A stretch of 18,310 bases of DNA from JBDTNQ01 sp039933635. GTDB lineage: Bacteria > Acidobacteriota > Vicinamibacteria > Vicinamibacterales > SCN-69-37. Of this stretch, positions 7,578 to 13,653 are shown piece by piece (position 1 is the first letter of the stretch; each line of letters starts with the position of its first letter). The position numbers and the translations under genes are program-made. The notes under the pieces are model-generated. The model worked only from the letters and a program-made list of their open reading frames with translations, was not told where the DNA came from and did not search any database. The stretch covers positions 1-18,310 of the forward strand of contig JBDTNQ010000086.1 in assembly GCA_039933635.1 (NCBI GenBank). Reading direction: 5' to 3'.

Positions 7578-7600
7578 GGAGGAGCCGGAGCTTCACGCCC
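7570..7600 (+). other. Hairpin across the end of the exporter operon
   Basis: GGGCGTGAGG (7570-7579) pairs with CTTCACGCCC (7591-7600) over 10 bp including one G-T wobble, with an 11-nt loop. It covers the last codons and TGA stop of the ybhR-like gene. No T-run follows, so it may protect the mRNA 3' end or weaken read-through rather than act as a standard intrinsic terminator. Confidence 0.45.
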
Positions 7601-7616
7601 TCATGTCCGCAGCCTG

Positions 7617-7622
7617 TAGACT
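7617..7622 (+). promoter_or_regulatory. -10 hexamer of a probable leaderless DUF72 transcript
   Basis: TAGACT is followed by exactly 6 nt and then the ATG at 7629. No Shine-Dalgarno sequence fits between them, so transcription would begin at or next to the start codon. The same spacing is seen at 13559-13564 and 13642-13647. No good -35 is visible. Confidence 0.5.
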
Positions 7623-7628
7623 TTCCCC

Positions 7629-8351
7629 ATGCGCGTCCGCGTTGGCACCTCAGGCTACAACTACCCGGAGTGGAAGGGGCATTTCTATCCCGCGGACATG
7701 CCTGCGAAGGGCATGTTCGATTACTACGCAGCCCGCTTTCGCACGGTCGAGATCAACTACACGTTCTATCGGATGCCGACGGCCAAGAACACCGAAGGGT
7801 GGCGCGCTCAGGCGCCCGAGGGGTTCAGCTACACGCTCAAGGCGCCGCGCCGAATCACGCACGACAAACGCTTGAAGGATTGCGCTGACAGCGTCCAGAT
7901 GTTCTGTGACGCCGCGCGCGGACTGGGTGACACGCGCGCATGCCTGCTGTTCCAGCTGCCGCCAACGTTCCGGTGTGACGTGCCGCGGCTCCGGGATTTT
8001 CTGGCGCTGATGCCGGCCGACATGCGCCCGGCCTTCGAGTTTCGCCACGACTCGTGGCTCACCGACGAGGTGTATAGCTGCCTCGAAGCCCGTGGCGCCG
8101 CCCTCTGCGTCGCGGACTTCGGCGATAAAACCACGCCACTTCGACCAACCGCCCGGCACGGGTACTTCCGGCTCCGAGACGAGGGCTACACGCCCGCCGA
8201 CATCGAACGCTGGGCCGACGGGATCGCGGCGCAGGAAGATCGATGGGACGATGTCTTTGTGTATTTCAAGCATGAGGACGAAGGGAAGGGCCCGGAGTTC
8301 GCGCGAACATTTGCGGAGATTCTGCGCGCGAAGCACGGACTCGAGGCGTAG
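7629..8351 (+). CDS. DUF72 (YecE-like) TIM-barrel protein
   Basis: A 240-residue cytoplasmic protein covering the whole DUF72 domain. Hallmarks are the start V-G-T-S-G-Y-N-Y-P-E-W-K-G, F-Y-P near residue 20, F-R-T-V-E-I-N-Y-T-F-Y-R-M-P, F-S-Y-T-L-K-A-P-R-R-I-T-H, L-L-F-Q-L-P-P-T-F, A-F-E-F-R-H-D-S-W and the C-terminal V-F-V-Y-F-K-H-E-D. The family adopts a TIM-barrel fold; no catalytic activity is firmly established. The usual length is about 240-280. It has its own candidate promoter and converges on the minus-strand hydrolase gene. The 68 bases between the two stops (8352-8419) show no clear terminator. Confidence 0.93.
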   Translation: MRVRVGTSGYNYPEWKGHFYPADMPAKGMFDYYAARFRTVEINYTFYRMPTAKNTEGWRAQAPEGFSYTLKAPRRITHDKRLKDCADSVQMFCDAARGLGDTRACLLFQLPPTFRCDVPRLRDFLALMPADMRPAFEFRHDSWLTDEVYSCLEARGAALCVADFGDKTTPLRPTARHGYFRLRDEGYTPADIERWADGIAAQEDRWDDVFVYFKHEDEGKGPEFARTFAEILRAKHGLEA

Positions 8352-8419
8352 GCGCAGCCCAGGAGTCAACTGTGGGGCGCTGGACCGTCAGATCCCGAAC
8401 TCCAGGGCCCGGTGCCTCG

Positions 8420-9454
8420 TCAGCCCTCCAGCATTCGCCCGAGGAACGCCACCGCCGTCGCTTCTGCCCAGTACCCGTCGTGGCCGTCGGCCCGCCCGAC
8501 GAACGCGCAGTGTCCGCCATGAGGAGGCAGCGCGACCGTGACGTGGCGATTGTCGCGAACGGCGGGATCCAGAAATTGCTGCGCCGGCACGAACGGATCG
8601 TCTACGGCTGAGAGGATCAGCACGGGGATGGCGATGTCGGCCGCGACACGTAGCGCGCTGGCACGGTGATAGTAGTTGGCGGCGTCGCCGAACCCATGTG
8701 ACGGCGCCGTGTACGCGTCATCGAAAGCACGGATCGTCGCGATGCGGTCGAGCTGCGAGAGGTCGAAAGCGTCCGGCCAGGCCGCGGCCTTGCGGCGCAT
8801 GCGCGCCTTGAGATTGCGGACGAAGTTGAATTGATACGGCCAGTTCCGTCGCCGCTCGATCGCCCGGACGCAGCGATCGAGATCGATCGTCGGGCACACG
8901 GCGGCGACGGCGCGCACGGGCACGTCCGGATGGTCCTTCAACTCGCCTGCGAGCTTGATCGCCAGATTCCCGCCGAGCGAATAGCCCACGACGCCGAAGG
9001 ACCGCAGGCCGTCGGTGGCCATCATCGATCGCATGACGTCGCGAGGATCGCTCGTCAATCCCGAGTGATAGAGCGTGGGCGTCAGGTGCTCCGTGCCGCC
9101 GCAGTTGCGCTGATTGAGGAGAACGGCATTCCAGCCGCGCCGGTAGGCCTTGTCCGCCAGACCACGCATGTAGTGGACCCGGCTCGATCCTTCAAGGCCG
9201 TGCAGCGCGACCAGCGTCGGGCGCTCGTCTCGGCGTGGCTGCCAGTAGCAGTCGGCCAGGACCTGCGTGTCGGGCGCCACGCGAATCAGGCGCGCGTCGA
9301 CCGCGGGCAACGCCGTGAAGTCACGGCGGGCCGCCCACGCGAACACCGTCATGACGTGCGCGTGGCCCAGGAAGCGGCGAGGCACGAACCCGGGCGCCGC
9401 CGGATGGGCGATGAGGCGTTCGTCAGTGGCCGCGGACGTGATCGTCATTGTCAT
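8420..9454 (-). CDS. YheT-like alpha/beta hydrolase
   Basis: A 344-residue alpha/beta-fold hydrolase. H-G-L-E-G-S-S (85-91) forms the oxyanion region, the nucleophile elbow is G-Y-S-L-G-G with Ser159, the acid is Asp285 or Asp286 in S-A-V-D-D-P-F-V-P, and the base is His315 in G-G-H-C-A-F. The segments N-Q-R-N-C-G-G-T-E and Y-H-S-G-L-T-S-D resemble the R-G-(C/H)-(S/G)-G and Y-H-(S/A)-G regions of E. coli YheT and other acyl-ester hydrolases. The start at 9454 overlaps the upstream stop (ATGA); an ATG 6 nt further in is the alternative, and the frame extends 18 codons upstream without homology. It is the last gene of the six-gene operon. Substrate unknown. Confidence 0.9.
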   Translation of the reverse strand: MTMTITSAATDERLIAHPAAPGFVPRRFLGHAHVMTVFAWAARRDFTALPAVDARLIRVAPDTQVLADCYWQPRRDERPTLVALHGLEGSSRVHYMRGLADKAYRRGWNAVLLNQRNCGGTEHLTPTLYHSGLTSDPRDVMRSMMATDGLRSFGVVGYSLGGNLAIKLAGELKDHPDVPVRAVAAVCPTIDLDRCVRAIERRRNWPYQFNFVRNLKARMRRKAAAWPDAFDLSQLDRIATIRAFDDAYTAPSHGFGDAANYYHRASALRVAADIAIPVLILSAVDDPFVPAQQFLDPAVRDNRHVTVALPPHGGHCAFVGRADGHDGYWAEATAVAFLGRMLEG

Positions 9455-10914
9455 CGCAGGTCGTAGATCACAAACTCGGCGTTTCGATAGAGCACAGGCA
9501 AGGTCCACGGGCGATCAGCGCGGTCGACGAACACGTCGAGACCGTAGGTGGCGTCGAGGCCGCGCAGGTCCGCCAGCGACATCGTGTCGAAGTCGGCCAG
9601 GGCGCGCGTCCGCTCCGCCACGCGAAGGGCCACGTTCCGATCGTACATCGCCATTGCCGAATCCTTCCCGGACTCCAGCACGGTGTCGCGGAGGGCCGCG
9701 ACCCGTACGCTCGAACCGAATTTCCACGCGTGGCCGGGATCGGCGAGCACATGCCAGGAGGTCGGCTGCGTACCGAGCCAGGACATCGCGTCGTTCCAGG
9801 CGCTTGGCGCGGGGCGCATCTGCACCAGCGGCCGCCGCGCCTCGAACGCCAGGACGTACGTCCCGCGTCCAACGGCGAGCAGCGCCATGGCGGCCACCAC
9901 AACAGCCGCGCGCCGCGTCGTCGTGCCCTCGACAAGCCACCACGCGATGTAGAGCGCAACGAGCGCGTCGAGAAGCCAGAAGATCCGGTTGACCTGCAAC
10001 TGGACGACGAGCGCGATTCTCGCCTCCGCGAGCGGCACTGAAATCAGAAACGCGAGCGTGAGTCCGACGGCCCCCGCGACGAGCGCGTCTTCGCCGGGGG
10101 AGGTGAGATTGAGGCGTCGACGTCTCCGATGGATCAGGAGCAGGACAACGGGATACGCGAGGTTGGCAACCCACGCGTACAGTGGCCACTCGGCCGGGAA
10201 CAGGTAGTCCTTTTCCGCAAGGACGCCGAGCCACGTCGAATCCATCCGGGCCAGTCGAGTCGGGCTGCCCCACGCGACAGCCGCCACGCCGGCGACGACG
10301 ATACCGAAGGCGATGAACACGGCGACGCGATTCCGCCGGTGTTGCCAAACCGCTGCGATGGCGAGCGTGGCCGCGAACCAGCCACCGGTGGTCGGGTGCA
10401 CCCCGATTGCCACGAACGCGAGGCCCGCCGCCAATCCCCACCGGTTGCGCGTCAACGCCGCGAGCGCGCCGAGCCCGGCGGCGAACGCCAGCATGCGGGG
10501 ATGCATGTAGCCCTCGAGCGAGTTGGCGCCGGTTTTGGCGATGCGATGGCGGAGTGTCAGCAACAGCAGGTAGCTGCCAGCCGTCCACCAGCCGGCCCCG
10601 AGGCCGCGAGCGAGCGCGACGGCCGAGGCCGCCAGCAGCCCGAGCGTCAGGCCGTAGATCGCCAGGAACACCGCGGGCTGGCCGCTTCCGCTCCAGCCTG
10701 TGGCTCTCGCGAGTGCGCGGCCGCCAACCCAGAGTTTCATCTGTGGCTCGAGGAGGCCACGGTCGCGTGCAAAGAGCTCTGGATGGTTCTCCAGCGCCAG
10801 CGCGGGAATGTAGAACGCCTGGTCGGAGACGCCGTACCGATAGCCGCCGGAGTTGGCGGTGGCGATCACCGCGAACAGCGCGGCCGCGGCCAGGAAGAGT
10901 CCCGCACGCTTCAC
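9451..10914 (-). CDS. Polytopic inner-membrane protein, possibly GT-C-like
   Basis: A 487-residue protein starting at a GTG that overlaps the dinB-like stop (GTGA, 10911-10914). The frame runs upstream to 11316 but that part is the shadow of the DinB gene. It has about ten to eleven hydrophobic helices, starting at residues 4-21, and a C-terminal soluble domain of about 110 residues (from Q-M-R-P-A-P-S-A-W-N-D). The first extracytoplasmic loop carries Y-G-V-S-D-Q-A-F-Y-I-P and acidic residues, and a G-V-H-P-T-T-G-G-W motif lies mid-protein. Many helices, a large first loop with acidic residues and a soluble tail fit GT-C glycosyltransferases that use lipid-linked sugars, but I see no decisive motif. 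Function is unassigned; the gene itself is secure. Confidence 0.82.
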   Translation of the reverse strand: MKRAGLFLAAAALFAVIATANSGGYRYGVSDQAFYIPALALENHPELFARDRGLLEPQMKLWVGGRALARATGWSGSGQPAVFLAIYGLTLGLLAASAVALARGLGAGWWTAGSYLLLLTLRHRIAKTGANSLEGYMHPRMLAFAAGLGALAALTRNRWGLAAGLAFVAIGVHPTTGGWFAATLAIAAVWQHRRNRVAVFIAFGIVVAGVAAVAWGSPTRLARMDSTWLGVLAEKDYLFPAEWPLYAWVANLAYPVVLLLIHRRRRRLNLTSPGEDALVAGAVGLTLAFLISVPLAEARIALVVQLQVNRIFWLLDALVALYIAWWLVEGTTTRRAAVVVAAMALLAVGRGTYVLAFEARRPLVQMRPAPSAWNDAMSWLGTQPTSWHVLADPGHAWKFGSSVRVAALRDTVLESGKDSAMAMYDRNVALRVAERTRALADFDTMSLADLRGLDATYGLDVFVDRADRPWTLPVLYRNAEFVIYDLR

Positions 10915-11420
10915 GGCTGCTCGTCGGCCGTCGGCCCGTACATTGGGGGCAGGGGCACGTCCAGGACGCGCAGATACACGGTCAGTTGTCCGCGGTGATG
11001 AACGAGGTGATGCAATGCGAACCGGCGCACGGCGTCGAGCCTGGTCATCCTGGCCAGCACGCGCGGGCCATGACGCAACGTCCAGGGCGCGTGAAGCTCG
11101 GCCACGCTCCGCGCCGTGAGCGCGCCGTGCAATTCGGCGAGGTGTCGATCGAATCGATCGAGCACCTCGCTCATCGTGGCGCGGACACGGTGAACGCCCG
11201 TGCCCGCGTTGAAATCGTACTCCGGGCTCGCGAGAATCTGGACGCCCCAATGCGGCAGTTCGGCCAGGTGCGACGTAAGCGCGCCAAGCGAGAACGCCCG
11301 CGGGTGTGGTGCCCACGCCATCGACGTCTCCGGGACTCGACGCAGGAGCGGCGCGGTGAGCGCCGCCTCGTAGTCGAGGTCCGCAAGAAGCGCCGCGCGC
11401 GCGTCAACGCCGGCGATCAC
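10911..11420 (-). CDS. DinB-family four-helix-bundle metalloprotein
   Basis: A 169-residue DinB/YfiT-like protein. Three His ligands are visible in the expected places: His51 in L-T-S-H-L-A-E-L-P (helix 2), and His138 and His142 in the H-H-L-V-H-H-R-G-Q-L helix (137-142). Members bind divalent metal; many act as thiol-dependent transferases, and the founding B. subtilis member is DNA-damage inducible. This is not the unrelated DNA polymerase IV also called DinB. It starts with a GTG overlapping the lemA stop (GTGA, 11417-11420), with AAGGTGA about 11 nt upstream, and ends by overlapping the next GTG. Substrate thiol unknown. Confidence 0.9.
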   Translation of the reverse strand: MIAGVDARAALLADLDYEAALTAPLLRRVPETSMAWAPHPRAFSLGALTSHLAELPHWGVQILASPEYDFNAGTGVHRVRATMSEVLDRFDRHLAELHGALTARSVAELHAPWTLRHGPRVLARMTRLDAVRRFALHHLVHHRGQLTVYLRVLDVPLPPMYGPTADEQP

Positions 11421-11989
11421 CGGCTGAAGTTCACCTTTGGCGCGACTTCCGCCGTGGGCGGCGCGTCGAAGTACGGGTACTCCTTGAACCCGAACATCTT
11501 CGCAGTGACGTTCGATGGGAACTTCCGTCGGAGCGTGTTGTACTCCTGGATGCGTTCGTTGTACCGCATCCGCTCGGTCGCCAGACGATTCTCCGTCCCC
11601 GCCAGCTCGTCCATCAACCGCGCGAACGTCTCGTTCGACTTGAGCTGCGGATAGTTCTCGACGACGACCAGCAGTCGCGAGAGCGCCGATGACTCGGCGT
11701 TCGCCGCAGCGATCTTGTCAGTCGGCGTGGTCGCACCCGCCATCTTCGCGCGCGCGTCGGCGACGGCCTGGAACACGTCGCGCTCCTGCTGGGCGTAGCC
11801 CTTCACGCTCTCGACCAGATTCGGGATGAGGTCGTTTCGCCGCTGCAGCTGGTTCTCGACCTGCCCCCACTGGGCCTTGATCGCCTCTTCCTGCGTGGTG
11901 AACCTGTTGTACGAGCATCCAGACCCGGCGCCCACGAGCGCGACCACGATTGCGAGTCCGACGATCCGACGTTGCCATGCAGTTGTCAT
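11417..11989 (-). CDS. lemA: LemA family protein, predicted lipoprotein
   Basis: A 190-residue protein with an N-terminal hydrophobic segment ending A-G-S-G-C (Cys25), a probable lipobox, then the LemA domain of long antiparallel helices: Y-N-R-F-T-T-Q-E-E-A-I-K-A-Q-W, R-R-N-D-L-I-P-N-L-V-E-S-V-K-G-Y, V-V-V-E-N-Y-P-Q-L-K-S-N and R-R-K-F-P-S-N-V-T-A-K-M-F-G-F. Function is not well defined; LemA and TPM genes are often adjacent, as here. Of two nearby ATGs, 11989 is preferred because AGAGG (11999-12003) lies 9 nt upstream; it directly abuts the ATG at 11998. The frame open to 12211 is shadow of the TPM tail. A 25-nt gap separates it from the TPM gene. Confidence 0.93.
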   Translation of the reverse strand: MTTAWQRRIVGLAIVVALVGAGSGCSYNRFTTQEEAIKAQWGQVENQLQRRNDLIPNLVESVKGYAQQERDVFQAVADARAKMAGATTPTDKIAAANAESSALSRLLVVVENYPQLKSNETFARLMDELAGTENRLATERMRYNERIQEYNTLRRKFPSNVTAKMFGFKEYPYFDAPPTAEVAPKVNFSR

Positions 11990-12014
11990 GTCTCTCATCC
12001 TCTGAAATATCGGG

Positions 12015-12860
12015 CTACCACCCGCCCGACGCGCCGCCGCCCCCGCTGCGCCCGCCGCCAAATCCGCCAAATCCTCCGCCGCCGCCCCCGCCGCCGAATC
12101 CGCCCCCAAAGCCGCCGAGGCCGCCGCCGAAGCCTCCCAGACCGCCGTGCCAGCCGCTCCACGTGCGGCCCCGGCCGCCGCCCGTGAACCCGCTGCCGCC
12201 GCCACCACCACGACGGATCGAGTTGATGACGATGATGATCACGATGATGATGAAGATCACCTGCGACGGAGCCAGATGGATCTGCGACCGCGCCGGCTGC
12301 GCGGCCGGCACGCCGCTGAGGGTGACGCCACGAGCCTCGGCGATCCGCTGAATCGCCCGGGTCGTTCCGGCCAGCAGGCCCGCGCCGTACTGTCCGTTGC
12401 GGAACGCCGGCAGCATCGTTTGCCGGATGGTGTCTCCGGCAAAGCCGTCCGTGATGAACTGCTCGAGGCCGTAGCCGACCTCGATCCGGACGCGGCGCTC
12501 CTTCACGGCGAGGACGATGAGGACGCCGTTATCCTTCTCGCGCGACCCGAGCCCGGCGTGCTCGAAAAGCTTCACGGCGTATTCCTCGATCGACGAGTAC
12601 GGGGCGTACGTGTCGACGGTCGCGACGACGACCGAGTCCTTCGTCGCGGCCTGGAGCGTCCGAATGCGCTGGTCGAGCAGGGTCGCACTCTCCGGATCGA
12701 TCACGCGCGCGAGGTCGTTGACCGGCTGGGTGAGCGTCGGCAGGTCCTGCGCGGAGGCCGTGACTCGGAGGAACACCGAGAGCAGCAGGACGACCAGCGG
12801 CACGAACCTGTGAGCCAGCCGCGCGCCGCGCGGCAGCCTACCCGCCGTGAAATCTCCCAT
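12015..12860 (-). CDS. TPM-domain protein with membrane anchor and glycine-rich tail
   Basis: A 281-residue protein. A signal sequence spans about residues 15-37 (cleavage after A-S-A), followed by a TPM domain at about 41-175 (P-V-N-D-L-A-R-V-I-D, K-D-N-G-V-L-I-V-L-A, R-R-V-R-I-E-V-G-Y-G-L-E). Next come a membrane segment rich in Ile/Val (201-215) and a tail (218-281) that is mostly Gly with Phe/Ser/Trp. This layout is common in TPM proteins paired with LemA; some TPM domains have been linked to phosphatase activity or protein-complex repair. The start at 12860 is chosen because it shares one base with the upstream stop (TGATG); an ATG 30 nt further upstream lies inside the previous gene. 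Confidence 0.92.
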   Translation of the reverse strand: MGDFTAGRLPRGARLAHRFVPLVVLLLSVFLRVTASAQDLPTLTQPVNDLARVIDPESATLLDQRIRTLQAATKDSVVVATVDTYAPYSSIEEYAVKLFEHAGLGSREKDNGVLIVLAVKERRVRIEVGYGLEQFITDGFAGDTIRQTMLPAFRNGQYGAGLLAGTTRAIQRIAEARGVTLSGVPAAQPARSQIHLAPSQVIFIIIVIIIVINSIRRGGGGGSGFTGGGRGRTWSGWHGGLGGFGGGLGGFGGGFGGGGGGGGFGGFGGGRSGGGGASGGW

Positions 12861-13552
12861 CAGGCGGCCCAGCCGTCCACGAACGCCCACAGCCGCTCGG
12901 TCACGGCAATGTACTCCGGCAGGCGACGCACCAGGTGTCGCGCTGAATCAGGCGTCGTTTCAACGGCAAGGATCTCGTGGACCAATGTCCCGTCGAGCCC
13001 CGCGATCCGCGCGCCGATGGTGGCCAGATCCCCATCGCCCGACACGGCTGGTCCGAGGCGCCCGACGTTGACCAGCAGGGCCCGCAAGGGGCCGGCTGAT
13101 CGGCGGATGAGCGTGATCAGTTCGGCCTCGTGGCCGGCGGCCTCGACCCAGCCCTGTCGAAGATGGATCAGGTGGCTCTTGGCCTGGACTTCACACGCAC
13201 GCCGGACCTGCTGCGGATCGAACACGAGGTCCACGAACGGCGGCTCGCCCGCGATCACGGCGTGGCGGTCGACGATGGCCTGATACTCGAGCGGAAACGC
13301 GTCGAGCGACCGGCGGAATTCGTGAGGGGTGAGGAACAACGGCGTGTCGAGTTTGTCGTGCCGCCACGTGTCCCGCAGCGCGCCGAGCGCTTCGAGATCG
13401 CCCGGCAGGATCTCCGACGTGAACGCGACGCTCGAGTGTGTGCCTGAAGCAACGAGCGCGACGAACCGCGGTCCGAAGACACGCACCACATCCTGGGCAA
13501 GGCGATCGAACGCGTGCCTGGCGCCGGGCGCGAGTGTCAGTTTGTCGGCCAT
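12860..13552 (-). CDS. Nucleotidyltransferase-like protein lacking the catalytic motif
   Basis: A 230-residue soluble protein that opens the six-gene operon. The middle (T-P-L-F-L-T-P-H-E-F, then L-D-A-F-P-L-E-Y-Q-A-I-V-D-R-H, then a helix with L-I-H-L-R-Q-G-W at about 70-135) resembles a family of nucleotidyltransferase-fold proteins in which F-P-I-E-F follows the core. In that fold the strand after F-G-(x)-R would carry G-S...D-x-D. Here residues 31-52 read V-A-L-V-A-S-G-T-H-S-S-V-A-F, with no G-S pair and no Asp-x-Asp. The C-terminal half is helical. The family link is from memory and moderate; loss of catalytic residues is visible if the link holds. The start has a -10-like TAGAAT 6 nt upstream. 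Confidence 0.8.
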   Translation of the reverse strand: MADKLTLAPGARHAFDRLAQDVVRVFGPRFVALVASGTHSSVAFTSEILPGDLEALGALRDTWRHDKLDTPLFLTPHEFRRSLDAFPLEYQAIVDRHAVIAGEPPFVDLVFDPQQVRRACEVQAKSHLIHLRQGWVEAAGHEAELITLIRRSAGPLRALLVNVGRLGPAVSGDGDLATIGARIAGLDGTLVHEILAVETTPDSARHLVRRLPEYIAVTERLWAFVDGWAA

Positions 13553-13558
13553 ATTCTT

Positions 13559-13564
13559 ATTCTA
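13559..13564 (-). promoter_or_regulatory. -10 hexamer of the six-gene operon, leaderless
   Basis: Read on the minus strand, TAGAAT (5 of 6 to consensus) is followed by AAGAAT and then the ATG at 13552, a spacing of exactly 6 nt. Transcription would start at the A of the start codon. No Shine-Dalgarno is present and no clear -35 is seen; the -35 position falls in one arm of the inverted repeat at 13577-13610. Confidence 0.6.
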
Positions 13565-13576
13565 CGAGGTTGGCGT

Positions 13577-13610
13577 GACCGGAAGTTCGTGGATCGGCCC
13601 TCTTCCGGTC
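13577..13610. promoter_or_regulatory. Inverted repeat between divergent promoters
   Basis: GACCGGAAG (13577-13585) and CTTCCGGTC (13602-13610) are perfect 9-bp arms 16 bp apart, lying in the 101-bp divergent region. The left arm overlaps the -35 position for the minus-strand operon; the right arm is just upstream of the -35 position for the YvcK gene. It could be a two-site operator for one regulator controlling both units. A hairpin role is less likely because both transcripts appear to begin downstream of it. Confidence 0.5.
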
Positions 13611-13641
13611 GCCGTGGGCGTCCCGCGGCCCGCCCGACCAG

Positions 13642-13647
13642 TACAAT
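13642..13647 (+). promoter_or_regulatory. -10 hexamer of the YvcK gene, leaderless
   Basis: TACAAT (5 of 6 to consensus) is followed by ACGGCC and then the GTG at 13654, again a 6-nt spacing with no room for a ribosome-binding site. No convincing -35 is visible. Confidence 0.6.
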
Positions 13648-13653
13648 ACGGCC

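Noticed and set aside
8352..8419. Possible bidirectional terminator between the convergent DUF72 and hydrolase genes.
   Set aside because: Only a 5-bp stem could be found and there is no T-run on either strand.
10911..11420. DNA polymerase IV (also named DinB).
   Set aside because: The 169-residue protein has the H...HxxxH metal site of the DinB/YfiT bundle and none of the Y-family polymerase motifs.
12216..12260. GATGAT-rich microsatellite-like run.
   Set aside because: It is the reverse complement of Ile/Val codons in the TPM membrane segment, so protein composition explains it.
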